DNA of 64,000 nt from JARRRD01 sp046706685 (GTDB taxonomy: Bacteria > Nitrospirota > Thermodesulfovibrionia > Thermodesulfovibrionales > UBA6898), in the NCBI GenBank assembly GCA_046706685.1, contig JBJKPE010000230.1, forward strand, positions 1 to 64,000, given 5' to 3'. This document shows positions 8,540-17,746 of the stretch, piece after piece; position 1 is the stretch's first letter, and the number at the start of each line of letters is the position of its first letter. The notes under the pieces are model-generated. The model was not told the origin of the DNA. It saw only the letters and a list, made by a program, of their open reading frames with translations, and did no database searches. A program made the position numbers and the translations under genes.

Positions 8540-9820
8540 TCATCCCTCTTGTCGCCATGCAAAATCGACGAGGACACCTGGCAGGTTAGGGGCCGGAAGA
8601 ATACCAAAGCCGTAGTAATCGCCGGCCTCAACGTCGCACGCACCCGCGTTGCTGAGCCAGTCAATAGGACTGTTTTTCTTTTCGGCAAAGAGACTGTAGG
8701 AATAGCGCCCGGCCTTAAGGGGCCATCGGGCAAGCAGGCAGTCCGTGTGCCCCTCCCCCGGCGGAATATCAAGGCTTATGCCGACGGAGCGGCTTTTGCA
8801 GGCGAACAGATGGGTGTTTGTCGTCGTCGAAAAAGTAATGCCGATTCCCACGTCTTCCAGCCGGGTCTTTGCAGCGCTGATATAACCGATCCTTATGATG
8901 ACGGGTTGGCCGGAAATGAGTCTGCTCCATGGTTTCATATCGTCCGGGTTCAGGAATTCGACGCTGGCGAAACGGAAAAGATCACCACGAGCACCGTCAT
9001 TGCGCGAATAAATCGGCTGCTCATATAGGTTTTCCATTAACGCACAATACTTCGTAACCGTTTGTTCCGCCGACCCTTCATAGTCCACCCTGCCGTCTTT
9101 CAGCAAGATGGCCTTCGTGCACAGCGATTGGACGGCAGGCATATTGTGGCTCACGAACAACACCGTCCGCCCTTCCCCTGCAACATCCTGCATCTTACCA
9201 AGACACTTTTGCTGGAAGGCCATGTCGCCAACAGCCAGTACTTCATCGACAAGCAGTATCTCCGGTTCCAAATGAGCCGCAACTGCAAAAGCAAGTCTGA
9301 GATACATGCCGCTCGAATAGTGTTTGACCGGCGTGTCGACAAACTGTTCGACTTCCGCAAACGAAATTATTGCATCGAATTTCTTTTCTATCTCGAATCG
9401 TTTCATGCCAAGGATCGCGCCATTGAGGTAAACATTCTCCCGGCCAGTCAACTCCGGGTGGAACCCGGTGCCGACTTCCAGGAGAGAACCTATCCGCCCC
9501 CGTATTTCGGCAAATCCGCTGGTCGGTTCGGTTATGCGCGACAATATTTTCAGGAGTGTACTCTTGCCGGCGCCGTTCCGTCCGACAAAACCGACCACTT
9601 CGCCCTTTGTGACCTGGAAGGACACGTCCCTGAGCGCCCATATCGACTCATCAAGTTCCGATGCACCGGCCGGCTGTCCGCGCAGCAGTTTCCCCGCCCT
9701 GCGAAAAGGCGAGAGGAATGTGTCGGCCATGGTATCGCGGAGGGTCCGGTAGCTGTTCTGCCTTCTGCCGATCTGATACATCTTGCTGAAACCTTCGACT
9801 CGTATCGCGATGTCACTCAT
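8540..9820 (-). CDS. wzt: O-antigen/EPS ABC exporter ATP-binding protein with C-terminal carbohydrate-binding domain
   Basis: A 426-residue Wzt-type ATPase. The nucleotide-binding domain has Walker A GRNGAGKST (near 78), the Q-loop region, the ABC signature YSSGMYLRLAFA, and Walker B ILLVDEVLAVGD followed by the switch His in LFVSHN. An extension past residue 260 forms an Ig-like carbohydrate-binding domain, as in Wzt proteins that recognise the terminal modification of the polymer. It follows the permease gene (9 bp gap). Together they would flip an undecaprenyl-linked polymer to the periplasm. The start is ATG 9820 with GGGACACGGG upstream. Confidence 0.93.
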   Translation of the reverse strand: MSDIAIRVEGFSKMYQIGRRQNSYRTLRDTMADTFLSPFRRAGKLLRGQPAGASELDESIWALRDVSFQVTKGEVVGFVGRNGAGKSTLLKILSRITEPTSGFAEIRGRIGSLLEVGTGFHPELTGRENVYLNGAILGMKRFEIEKKFDAIISFAEVEQFVDTPVKHYSSGMYLRLAFAVAAHLEPEILLVDEVLAVGDMAFQQKCLGKMQDVAGEGRTVLFVSHNMPAVQSLCTKAILLKDGRVDYEGSAEQTVTKYCALMENLYEQPIYSRNDGARGDLFRFASVEFLNPDDMKPWSRLISGQPVIIRIGYISAAKTRLEDVGIGITFSTTTNTHLFACKSRSVGISLDIPPGEGHTDCLLARWPLKAGRYSYSLFAEKKNSPIDWLSNAGACDVEAGDYYGFGILPAPNLPGVLVDFAWRQEG

Positions 9821-9829
9821 CCCGTGTCC

Positions 9830-10717
9830 CTATATAACGTCCGCAAAGGTCTTTTCCATGCGCCGGAAATACAGCGCGCCGCCCAGCAGAAGAACAAGCG
9901 ATACCGCCGAGGATACGATCACGACGGGACCCGGGGCGGTGTCTGTGCCGAGCAGCGCCCAGCGAAAGCCCTCGACGACTCCCACCATGGGATTTATTGC
10001 ATAAAATGTCCTCCATGGCTCCGACAGCAGGCTGCTCGGATACGCAATGGGGGTAGTAAACATCCAGAACTGAGTCAGGAAAGGGATGATGTACTGTACG
10101 TCGCGAAACTGGACGTTCATTGCGGAGAGCCAGAGCGCAACACCCAGGGCGGTGGTAAACGACAACGCCAATAGAAGGGGCAGCCAGATCACGTTGCCAG
10201 TAGGCGCCAGGTGGTAATACTTCATCATGCCTACCAATACGACAAAGGAAAGCGCAAAATCTACGACGCCCGACAGGACCGCGGCAAGCGGTATGGAAAG
10301 CCGGGGGAAGTAGACCTTTTTGATCAGATTGGAGCTGCTGACCAGGCTGTTCGATGCCTTGCTCATCCCGTTTGCGAAAAAGGTCCACGGGACGAGGGCG
10401 GCAAAGCTGAAGATGGGATAAGGGATACCGTCCGAGGGGACCTTTGCGAGTTTGCCGAAGAACAGGCTGAAGACCACCATGGTGAAGAAGGGCTGAATAA
10501 TGGCCCAAGCCGCGCCGAGCACGGTCTGCTTGTACCTGACCTTGATATCCCGCCAGACCTGGAAGTATATCAATTCCCGGTACTGCCATAACTCACGGAG
10601 CTTCAGAGACACCCATCCTTTTGAAGGTTCGATTCTGAAGACGGGAACGTCCGCCTTATACGACACCTCCCGCGGCCCGCCGATACGGCGGATAAGAGTA
10701 GTTTCTTTATTACCCAT
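9830..10717 (-). CDS. wzm: O-antigen/EPS ABC exporter permease
   Basis: A 295-residue ABC-2-type permease with six predicted hydrophobic segments. The cytoplasmic N-terminal part contains LRELWQYRELIYFQVWRDIK and the YKQTVLGAAWAIIQPF motif that is characteristic of Wzm/TagG permeases. It overlaps the upstream SDR gene by 8 bp and precedes wzt, so the pair is probably co-translated. The last C-terminal loop (RRMEKTFADVI) is the usual short cytoplasmic tail. Confidence 0.93.
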   Translation of the reverse strand: MGNKETTLIRRIGGPREVSYKADVPVFRIEPSKGWVSLKLRELWQYRELIYFQVWRDIKVRYKQTVLGAAWAIIQPFFTMVVFSLFFGKLAKVPSDGIPYPIFSFAALVPWTFFANGMSKASNSLVSSSNLIKKVYFPRLSIPLAAVLSGVVDFALSFVVLVGMMKYYHLAPTGNVIWLPLLLALSFTTALGVALWLSAMNVQFRDVQYIIPFLTQFWMFTTPIAYPSSLLSEPWRTFYAINPMVGVVEGFRWALLGTDTAPGPVVIVSSAVSLVLLLGGALYFRRMEKTFADVI

Positions 10718-11438
10718 GTTTTACCAATGGCCTTATCTGAATGTCGGTCACTTCTGCACTGCGGGGAAGTGAGAGGGCGGTGATGATAACCTCGGCAATG
10801 TCCGCGGGCTGCAAAAAGAATTCGGGAAAGTATTCTTTTCCTTCCATCTCATGGACGCGGGCCTGCATTGCGGTGGCGGTTCTGCCCGGATATATGCTGA
10901 GCACACGGATGCCTTCTTCATTAACTTCCTCCCGCAGGCTGTCCGCCAGGGCCTTCAAGCCGTGCTTTGTTGCCGAATACTGGCCTACATTGGCCTTTGC
11001 ATTCAGCCCGGCGCTCGAATTGATGAATACAATCTGCCCCTTGCGCGATCTTATCATTGGCAGCAGTGCCTGGGTAAGCAGATACGGGGCGCGCACATTT
11101 GTTCTGTATTGAATATCGAACTGTTCAACGGGGGAATCCTCGATCCTTCCCATCGAGTAAATCCCGGCGCTATGGATGAGTATGTCAACATGCCCGAAGT
11201 CCGCGGACAGGCAAGCCTTTAGTGAATGAATATCGGCATCGGCCGTCAGGTCAGTGCGGTAGGTCTTGACTGATGAGGCGCGGCCTCCAATCTCCCCTGC
11301 TGCGGTCTCAAGGGATGCGGGATTGCGTCCTATGAGGCAGACAGAGGCTCCCTCCGCCGCAAGGGCCTTTGAAATCGCCATCCCTATGCCGGCTCCCGCT
11401 CCGGTAATTACCGCAACGTTGTCCTTAAACTGCCGCAT
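10710..11438 (-). CDS. Short-chain dehydrogenase/reductase
   Basis: A 242-residue classical SDR. The cofactor motif TGAGAGIG is near residue 13, NAG-type HSAG follows near 90, and the catalytic triad includes Ser in FINSSAG and the YSATK pair near 155-159. SDRs of this type oxidise or reduce hydroxyl or keto groups using NAD(P)H. Position between a DUF4910 gene and the ABC permease suggests a role in sugar or precursor reduction for the exported glycan, though general housekeeping SDR functions are possible. The substrate cannot be read from sequence. Confidence 0.85.
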   Translation of the reverse strand: MRQFKDNVAVITGAGAGIGMAISKALAAEGASVCLIGRNPASLETAAGEIGGRASSVKTYRTDLTADADIHSLKACLSADFGHVDILIHSAGIYSMGRIEDSPVEQFDIQYRTNVRAPYLLTQALLPMIRSRKGQIVFINSSAGLNAKANVGQYSATKHGLKALADSLREEVNEEGIRVLSIYPGRTATAMQARVHEMEGKEYFPEFFLQPADIAEVIITALSLPRSAEVTDIQIRPLVKHG

Positions 11439-11444
11439 ATGCCT

Positions 11445-12764
11445 CTATGCCCCGCATTCCCTCAACAGACCGTTTTGAACCAGCAGGTCCGCCACTTCGT
11501 TGATCAACGCGAACCTGATCCCCGATTTGTCAGATATATCCAATAAAGTCTGATTTCCGTCCGAGAGATTCAGGACCCAGAGCATAGCAATTTCTCTCGA
11601 CTTTCCGTCCTTTTGCCCGCCTATGCTCTGATAGAGGCCCCTTTTGCCCAGCTGAGGCTCACATTTTGGATTCTGGTTCATGTATTTCCTGTCGTTTTCC
11701 AGGATATTCATAACCGCCATGTATGTCGACAGTGATTCCTCCAACTGTTCTGGACGGACAAAGTCCAGATTATCGGCGGAGGTGTGGTACTCCGGATAAC
11801 AGCCGTGGGGCGTTCTCATGAGACAGCCAACAGGCAGATTGAACCCGGGGGAGCAATACTGCCTCTCGTCATAGCCGAATGGGATGAAATCCGTCACCTC
11901 GTAGGCATCACCCGAATTTCTCAAGACATTGAGGACCGCCCTGTCTATCTCAGCATTGCCCCGGCGGCTTTTCTTATAGGTAAATCGCCCTGAATCCCCG
12001 AGACATGCGGCAACCAGGCCGTGTTCGATTTTTGAAGCGTTCTGCTCGTTCAGGGAAAGCCATGTTATCGAACCGATCGTCCCGGGGATAAAGAGAAATC
12101 TGTAGGAGTATTTCAATCGCAACCGGCTCAGGCTTTTCGCAAGAAAAACCGCCAGGACTGCACCGGACAGATTGTCATTGCATAAGGAAGGATGGCAGAT
12201 ATGGGCCGATATCAATATTTCCCTGTCCGTCTCGCCCCTGATATGATACTCCCCATACGAGAGCGAGCCAGGATCCAGAGAAGAATCGACGACGACTTCA
12301 TACTCGTCCTCCCGAAGTTGCAAATACTGCTTGTAACTGATACAAAAGCCCCAGTTTTCGGAGTAGTAAGCGGTCCTGTAAGGAATCCACTCCGGGTGTT
12401 CCGGAAGAGTAAAGAGATGTTCTTTCAACTCCGACAGGGAAACCTTTTTTCTGACAGGAATACTGTAGTTCAGAACGTGCAGATTGCTCTCCATGAAATC
12501 GATTATTTTTTTTCCATCTGAATTCTTCACAAAGGCGTCCTTTATATTCCATTCATTCGGTATAGACCAGTCGAAAACTTTTGTCCCGCTTGGGATTTCG
12601 GTTACGCGCAGCGGAATATGATGCTTCATGATTTCCAGTGTTCTGCGGACCCCGTCACCTGTAATGCTCCTGCATATAGGAAAAAGCTCGGCCATCAACC
12701 GGTACATCTCCCCGCCAACGCCCGCCTCCGCGTGTCCTACCATCTTTTTTGAAACATTTTCCAT
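11445..12764 (-). CDS. DUF4910-type aminopeptidase-like protein with C-terminal winged helix
   Basis: A 439-residue protein resembling the DUF4910/DUF2172 family often found in O-antigen and EPS loci. Visible features: FPICRSITGDGVRRTL near the N-terminus, FDWSIPNEWNI, and metal-ligand-like segments ILISAHICHPSLCNDNLSG (His/His/Asp), FIPFGYDERQYCSPGF and YPEYHTSADNLDF, which match an M28-like zinc peptidase site. The C-terminal 80 residues look like a small winged-helix domain (LNLSDGNQTLLDISDKSGI). Families of this type are predicted metallohydrolases, but their role in glycan synthesis is unclear. Could be an amidohydrolase that trims an amino-acyl or acyl group. Confidence 0.75.
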   Translation of the reverse strand: MENVSKKMVGHAEAGVGGEMYRLMAELFPICRSITGDGVRRTLEIMKHHIPLRVTEIPSGTKVFDWSIPNEWNIKDAFVKNSDGKKIIDFMESNLHVLNYSIPVRKKVSLSELKEHLFTLPEHPEWIPYRTAYYSENWGFCISYKQYLQLREDEYEVVVDSSLDPGSLSYGEYHIRGETDREILISAHICHPSLCNDNLSGAVLAVFLAKSLSRLRLKYSYRFLFIPGTIGSITWLSLNEQNASKIEHGLVAACLGDSGRFTYKKSRRGNAEIDRAVLNVLRNSGDAYEVTDFIPFGYDERQYCSPGFNLPVGCLMRTPHGCYPEYHTSADNLDFVRPEQLEESLSTYMAVMNILENDRKYMNQNPKCEPQLGKRGLYQSIGGQKDGKSREIAMLWVLNLSDGNQTLLDISDKSGIRFALINEVADLLVQNGLLRECGA

Positions 12765-12792
12765 GGTTACAATGATCAGCCGTGCATCCGGG

Positions 12793-13323
12793 TTAAGTAT
12801 CGAAGTCCGGATATGTTCTGTCCCTTTCGGAGATCATCTGTACTTCCATCGGCCACTTTATGTCAAAGGCCGGATCGCTCCATCTGACGCCTTTCGCATA
12901 GAGGGGCATATAAAATTCCGACATCTGGTAAAAGACCTCGGTATTGTCCTTCAGCGTCAGAAATCCATGGGCAACCCCCCCCGGGATGTAGAGCATCGTT
13001 CCCGTCATGTCATTGAGCTCAACGGATATCCATTTTTTAAAAGTCCCGGAATCGGTCCTGAGATCTACTATCACGTCATAGATGGCACCCATTGTGCACC
13101 TGACCAATTTGGCCTCTTCATAAGGAGCGGCCTGATAGTGCATTCCGCGGAGTGTTCCCTTTGTCGAGTTGAACGAGGTATTGCACTGAACAAATACCGG
13201 ATTGAGTCCGCGCTCTTTGAACTCCCGGCTGCAGTAGGTCCGCGCAAAAAAGCCGCGTTCATCCCTCAGTCTTTCCTGCTCTATCGTGTACACACCTGGA
13301 AGGTCTGTCTCCCTGAAGATCAC
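12793..13323 (-). CDS. rfbC: dTDP-4-dehydrorhamnose 3,5-epimerase family (cupin)
   Basis: A 176-residue cupin epimerase of normal length. Characteristic segments are ERGFFARTYC, the GTLRGMHYQ motif with the catalytic His, and YIPGGVAHGFLTL in the second half. RfbC acts at C3/C5 of nucleotide-linked 4-keto-6-deoxyhexoses. In clusters with rfbF and a C-methyltransferase, homologues act on CDP- or dTDP-4-keto-6-deoxyhexose intermediates for branched sugars. Its start codon overlaps the stop of the methyltransferase gene by four bases (ATGA), so the two are coupled. No rmlA, rmlB or rmlD is in the window. Confidence 0.88.
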   Translation of the reverse strand: MIFRETDLPGVYTIEQERLRDERGFFARTYCSREFKERGLNPVFVQCNTSFNSTKGTLRGMHYQAAPYEEAKLVRCTMGAIYDVIVDLRTDSGTFKKWISVELNDMTGTMLYIPGGVAHGFLTLKDNTEVFYQMSEFYMPLYAKGVRWSDPAFDIKWPMEVQMISERDRTYPDFDT

Positions 13324-14558
13324 GAATACACCTCTACTTCCGGAATGAACACCACAAATTTACCGCCCCAGGAGCGTATGTGCGACATCTGCTCCATGAC
13401 CTCTTCCCTGAGATTCCAGGGGAGAATGACCAGGTAATCCGGGCGCGTATCTTTAATCTTTTCCGGACTGTGGATGGGTATATGGACACCCGGCAGATAG
13501 TGGCCTTGTTTGTGAGGACTCCTGTCAACCGTATAATCGATCAGGTCGGAGCGAATACCGCAGTAATTCAGCAGGGTATTGCCCTTCGCAGGGGCTCCGT
13601 ATCCCGCTATGGATTTACCTTTTCGCTTTGCCTCTATCAGGAAGGCCAGGATTCTCCTCTTCGTCTCCTTTACCTTTTCAGAAAACAAAAGATAGTGCTC
13701 CATACGCTCAAATCCGGCCGCCTTTTCGCAGTTCCTCAGGTCTACGACGCGCCTGCCGATCGTCTTTGTAGAATCTTCCGTGTGAGAGGCATAAATCCTG
13801 AGGGATCCGCCATGAGTCGGAAGCTCTTCGACGTCGAAGATGGTGAGTCCATGGGCCGCAAAAATGGTCTCGACCGTGATAAAGGAAAAATAGGAGAAAT
13901 GCTCGTGATAGATCGTATCGAACTGGGTCTCATTCATGAGCCTCATCAGGTGTGGAAACTCCATGGTTATGATGCCTTCCGGCTTCAGGATGATCTTCAT
14001 CCCTCTTACGAAGTCGTTTATGTCGGGCACATGAGCGAGCACGTTGTTTCCGATCAGAAGGTCGGCGTTACGACCTGAAGCCGACAATTCCCGAGCAGTC
14101 TGTGTCCCGAAGAATTTTACCAGGGTAGGAATGCCGGCATTCTGTGCAGCCGTCGCCACGTTGCCGGCGGGCTCGATGCCCAGAATCGGGATGCCCAGTT
14201 CCCTGAAATTGCGGAGGAGATAACCGTCGTTGCTGGCGATCTCGATGATGCTGCTTGCCGGACCAAAGCGGAACCGTTCGACCATCATGTGGGTGTAGTT
14301 GCGGGCATGATTGAGCCACGAATCCGAATATGATGAGAAATAGGCGTAGTCGCTGAATATGTCCTCCGCTGTCCGGCACAGCGGCAGCTGAACGAGGCGG
14401 CAGGCCGGACACACATAAACGTGGAGGGGATAGAAAGGCTCCATTTTATCGAGTTGTTCTGCCGTAAGATAGGAGTTTGCCAGGGGCGAAGAACCCAGAT
14501 CGGCAAAAGTATGCTCCAGTGCCGCCCTGCAAAAGCGGCATTTATTTCCTGTGTTCAT
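13320..14558 (-). CDS. Sugar C-methyltransferase (NovU/TylC3-like, zinc-binding N-terminus)
   Basis: A 412-residue three-domain protein. The N-terminal CRFC...CPAC pair (about 8-57) is the putative zinc-binding domain. The middle class I methyltransferase has IIEIASNDGYLLRNF (motif I). The C-terminal domain carries GYGAPAKGNTLLNY, the hallmark of the C-terminal C-methyltransferase family (NovU, TylC3, EryBIII relatives), which adds methyl at C3 or C5 of NDP-4-keto sugars. Start ATG 14558 follows AGGGGAGATC. With rfbF and rfbC it points to a branched 6-deoxyhexose in the polymer. Confidence 0.88.
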   Translation of the reverse strand: MNTGNKCRFCRAALEHTFADLGSSPLANSYLTAEQLDKMEPFYPLHVYVCPACRLVQLPLCRTAEDIFSDYAYFSSYSDSWLNHARNYTHMMVERFRFGPASSIIEIASNDGYLLRNFRELGIPILGIEPAGNVATAAQNAGIPTLVKFFGTQTARELSASGRNADLLIGNNVLAHVPDINDFVRGMKIILKPEGIITMEFPHLMRLMNETQFDTIYHEHFSYFSFITVETIFAAHGLTIFDVEELPTHGGSLRIYASHTEDSTKTIGRRVVDLRNCEKAAGFERMEHYLLFSEKVKETKRRILAFLIEAKRKGKSIAGYGAPAKGNTLLNYCGIRSDLIDYTVDRSPHKQGHYLPGVHIPIHSPEKIKDTRPDYLVILPWNLREEVMEQMSHIRSWGGKFVVFIPEVEVYS

Positions 14559-14594
14559 GATCTCCCCTCCAAATAGTCCGGTCGTCCGGTGATT

Positions 14595-15692
14595 TCAGGC
14601 CCGTATGCCGGCCGGCGTCTCCACCAATGACAGCCTGGCCGGCAGCTTGTCGGTCCATTCCAGGTTTTCGGTAAGCAGATTGCTGTTTCTCAGATGGGTG
14701 AGTACCTTCAGCCTCATGAATCTGGAGTTGCGGAAATCTCCGTTGGCGAAACCCATGTCTTCCAGCCCGTCTCTCAACTCCTTTACAGTGGATGTCAGGT
14801 CGACTTCGGGCTGGTGATCGGGGGCCAGTTTCCTGAACAGGTCGAAACTGACCCTGTAGGACCGTTTGTCGGGCAGTGCGTCCTTGTTTATCGAGATGTC
14901 GACGTCCGGGATTATCCCGGCTACTGCTTCGGCCAGGTCTCTTACCTGGTAATTCCACGAATCACTGCCCACGTTCACCGCAAGGAAAGCCCCTCCGACT
15001 GCCCGTTCCCTGAGTATGGCCCACTCAATGGCACGCGCCATATCCTTTACATTTATCAGAGGTCTCCAGGGCGAGCCGTCACTGAGGATAGTGATCTTAC
15101 CCGAGGCGACGGCTGCGGCCACAAAATCATTCAGCACGAGATCCAGTCTCAGGCGTTCACTCATTCCGCAGGCCGTCGAAAATCTGAGGCTTGTCACTGT
15201 GAAGTTACTGTCCGCAAGCTTTTCGAGACCCTGTTCGGTAAGGACTTTGGACTTTGAATATGCGGTGAGAGGATTAAGCGGAGACCCTTCGGTCCTCCAC
15301 CCGTCTTCTGCAAATCCGTACATGCTGCAACTTGAGGCATACACAAATGACTTCACGCCCGCCTCTCTGGCTTTTTCGGCCAGGCTGATACTCGCTCCAA
15401 AATTGATGTTATAGGTCACCTTCTCAAAGGTGTTGCCCATCGGGTCATTCGATATCGCCGCCAGATGCACCACTGCATCCACCTTCCTGAGCAGGTTCGC
15501 GTCAAACTTACGCACATCGCCAAAATGTTGAATGTCGAACCTGCATTCGGGAAATATCCGGGCGCCGGTCAGGCAATCGGCGAAATAACCGATATCAAGA
15601 CCGATCAAGGTCAGTGGAGTGACGGTCTTGCGCAGGTGTATTGCCAGACAGGGGCCCAGGTATCCCATGTTGCCGGTAATCAATATTTTCAT
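14595..15692 (-). CDS. NAD-dependent epimerase/dehydratase (extended SDR)
   Basis: A 365-residue extended SDR. The Rossmann motif ITGNMGYLG starts at residue 5 and VVHLAAISNDP follows near 73. The catalytic residues are Ser in SSCSMYG (about 124) and the YSKSK pair (about 148). It resembles GalE-like or dTDP-glucose dehydratase-like enzymes acting on sugar nucleotides. CDP-glucose 4,6-dehydratase (rfbG), the usual partner of rfbF, is absent from the window; this protein is the only candidate to act at that step here. Whether it is a dehydratase, a reductase or an epimerase cannot be decided from sequence. Confidence 0.82.
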   Translation of the reverse strand: MKILITGNMGYLGPCLAIHLRKTVTPLTLIGLDIGYFADCLTGARIFPECRFDIQHFGDVRKFDANLLRKVDAVVHLAAISNDPMGNTFEKVTYNINFGASISLAEKAREAGVKSFVYASSCSMYGFAEDGWRTEGSPLNPLTAYSKSKVLTEQGLEKLADSNFTVTSLRFSTACGMSERLRLDLVLNDFVAAAVASGKITILSDGSPWRPLINVKDMARAIEWAILRERAVGGAFLAVNVGSDSWNYQVRDLAEAVAGIIPDVDISINKDALPDKRSYRVSFDLFRKLAPDHQPEVDLTSTVKELRDGLEDMGFANGDFRNSRFMRLKVLTHLRNSNLLTENLEWTDKLPARLSLVETPAGIRA

Positions 15693-15749
15693 GGTTTTCT
15701 CCTTTGTGACAGAAGCGTCATGATGGTAATCTGTATGAAAGTCGTATGC

Positions 15750-16856
15750 TTAATTCAGAATGCTGCCTGCCAGAAGTTTCTTTACATATCTGGCAATAGC
15801 CGGCGCAGCGGTGAGCCCCGGTGATTCTATCCCGACAAGGTTGATGAAGCCCGGCAAATCTTCACTGATGATAAAGTCCCGGAAGCCGTCCCCCGGCCCC
15901 TGAAGTTTCGGTCTGATACCGGACATATCCGGTACAATGTCTTCCCTTCTGATGAAGGGAAGAAACCTTACGGCAGATTCATAGAATTGCCCGCTTTTCG
16001 ACGCCTGCACACGATAGTCTTCAGTCCTGTCTATGTACGCGGCGTCAGGTCCGAGTTTCATGCGGCCATTCAGGTCAAGCGTAAGATGAACACCCAGCCC
16101 GGCGTAATCTTTCTCCGGGACCGGGTAAATCAGCCGGTTGACCATCCCCTTTTTTACGTTGCCAATGCTGAAGTAATCGCCTTTGCTGTAATGAAGCGTG
16201 TATTCTCTCCCGATCATCCCGGCAATGGTATCGGAATGCAGCCCCGCAGCATTCACCACCTTTTCCGACGTAAATTCGAAATATTCCCCGGCGCTGTTTC
16301 GCGTACAGATCCTGTATCCTTCAGAGGCTTTTTCTATTCCAGACACCTGAGTAGAGTAGACTACTTCGGTCCCCCTCGTTCTGGCAGAATGAAGATAATA
16401 GTCCATAAGCGAATGAACATCGAGAATCCCGGTATCAGGGGAACAGAGGGCGCCGACAGCATTTATGTTGGGTTCTATCCTTTTAATCCCGGCCGCATCC
16501 AGTAAAGAGACAGAGTAAACGCCGTTCCTTATCGCGTTCTCCATAAGCCGCTCAATCTCATCCATCTCCTGGTCGGTCATTGCAATAATTAGTTTGCCAA
16601 GCCTTTTATGGGGGATCTTGTTCTTAGCGCAGGTCTCATATAGCAATTCCCGGCCCTCAATGCATAACGTTGCCTTTAATGATCCGGCCGGATAGTATAT
16701 GCCCGCATGGACCACTTCGCTGTTCCTGGAGCTGATGCCCATGCCGTGAGATTCGTTCTTCTCCAGGATGTAGATTTCTTTCCCGCCGTCCGCCACTTCC
16801 GAGGCGACGGCCAGACCGATTATTCCTGCGCCTATTATCGTAATGTCAGCGTCCAT
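15750..16856 (-). CDS. lhgO: FAD-dependent L-2-hydroxyglutarate dehydrogenase-like oxidoreductase
   Basis: A 368-residue DAO-family flavoprotein starting at ATG 16856 (MDADITIIGAGIIGLAVA), with GGTAGAG before it. A longer open frame upstream overlaps rfbF by 150 bp and is unlikely to be used. The FAD-binding GxGxxG motif sits in the first 15 residues; SRNSEVVHAGIYYPAGSLKA near 42-60 and the C-terminal GIESPGLTAAPAIA are typical of LhgO/YgaF proteins. These oxidise L-2-hydroxyglutarate to 2-oxoglutarate and pass electrons to quinones. It lies 5 bp after the rfbF stop inside the sugar-nucleotide operon, an unexpected setting. An alternative sugar-acid or polyol substrate is possible. Confidence 0.85.
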   Translation of the reverse strand: MDADITIIGAGIIGLAVASEVADGGKEIYILEKNESHGMGISSRNSEVVHAGIYYPAGSLKATLCIEGRELLYETCAKNKIPHKRLGKLIIAMTDQEMDEIERLMENAIRNGVYSVSLLDAAGIKRIEPNINAVGALCSPDTGILDVHSLMDYYLHSARTRGTEVVYSTQVSGIEKASEGYRICTRNSAGEYFEFTSEKVVNAAGLHSDTIAGMIGREYTLHYSKGDYFSIGNVKKGMVNRLIYPVPEKDYAGLGVHLTLDLNGRMKLGPDAAYIDRTEDYRVQASKSGQFYESAVRFLPFIRREDIVPDMSGIRPKLQGPGDGFRDFIISEDLPGFINLVGIESPGLTAAPAIARYVKKLLAGSILN

Positions 16857-16861
16857 GTTCT

Positions 16862-17632
16862 CTACCAGACCTTCCAGGGCGCCTTCATCGAGTTCCATAA
16901 TTCTTCCAGGAAGTTCTTTTCCTTCAAGGTGTCCATGCATGACCAAAAACCGTAGTGCCTGTAGCCGATCAACTGCCCGTCGCGGGCCAGACGCTCCACA
17001 GGGCTTCGCTCCCAAACAGTGTCGTCATCGTCGATATAATCAATTACTTTCGGGCTCAGTACAAAATAACCTCCGTTGATCCAGCCTTCGGCTGACTCGG
17101 GCTTTTCATAAAACTTGGTGATCTGGTTCCCATTAAATGCGATCCTTCCAAAGCGGGCCGGGGAGCGAACTGTGGTAATAGTGGCAAGTTTGCCGTGAGA
17201 TTTGTGGTATTCAAGCAGTGCATTGATATCAACATCCGCCACCCCGTCGCCATATGTGAACATAAATACCTCTTCTGCTTCAAGCCATTTTTTCAGTCGC
17301 TTGAGGCGTCCGCCGGTTTGCGTACCCACACCCGTATCCACAACGTGGATTTTCCAGTTGGGCTGCTTCCCGTCATGGATAATGGTTTGTCCCGTAGACA
17401 GGTCGACCGTGATGTCATTATTGATCGCATAAAAATTGAGGAAGTACTCCTTGATTACTTCTGCCTTGTACCCGGCGGCGATAATGAATTCGGTTACACC
17501 GTGAGCGGCATAGCAGTTCATGATATGCCACAGAATGGGTTTCCCCCCGATTTCTATCATGGGCTTAGGCCGCCATATCGTTTCCTCCGCCAATCTTGTG
17601 CCAAAACCGCCTGCCAGAATAACCGCTTTCAT
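16862..17632 (-). CDS. rfbF: Glucose-1-phosphate cytidylyltransferase
   Basis: A 256-residue nucleotidyltransferase with the RfbF signature at the N-terminus: LAGGFGTRLAEET, then PKPMIEIGGKPILWHIM. The strand YGDGVADVD supplies the metal-binding Asp. It makes CDP-glucose from CTP and glucose-1-phosphate, the first step to CDP-3,6-dideoxy or 3-C-branched sugars. It is the first gene of the downstream sugar operon and is preceded by a candidate sigma-54 promoter about 115 nt upstream. The next gene begins 5 bp after its stop. Length is normal for the family. Confidence 0.92.
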   Translation of the reverse strand: MKAVILAGGFGTRLAEETIWRPKPMIEIGGKPILWHIMNCYAAHGVTEFIIAAGYKAEVIKEYFLNFYAINNDITVDLSTGQTIIHDGKQPNWKIHVVDTGVGTQTGGRLKRLKKWLEAEEVFMFTYGDGVADVDINALLEYHKSHGKLATITTVRSPARFGRIAFNGNQITKFYEKPESAEGWINGGYFVLSPKVIDYIDDDDTVWERSPVERLARDGQLIGYRHYGFWSCMDTLKEKNFLEELWNSMKAPWKVW

Positions 17633-17746
17633 ATGGATACTCCTTTTCTTTTGGAGACAATACGAAGGTTTTCCCGATCAGGAACACTGCTCCGCCTGCT
17701 TAGTTACATCCGTCGTAACAAGCAGGTAGATCACAGCCAGTCTGTT

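Noticed and set aside
9062..10174. 370-codon plus-strand open frame
   Set aside because: Antisense to wzt and wzm, which carry all ABC exporter motifs; the frame has no recognisable domain or ribosome site.
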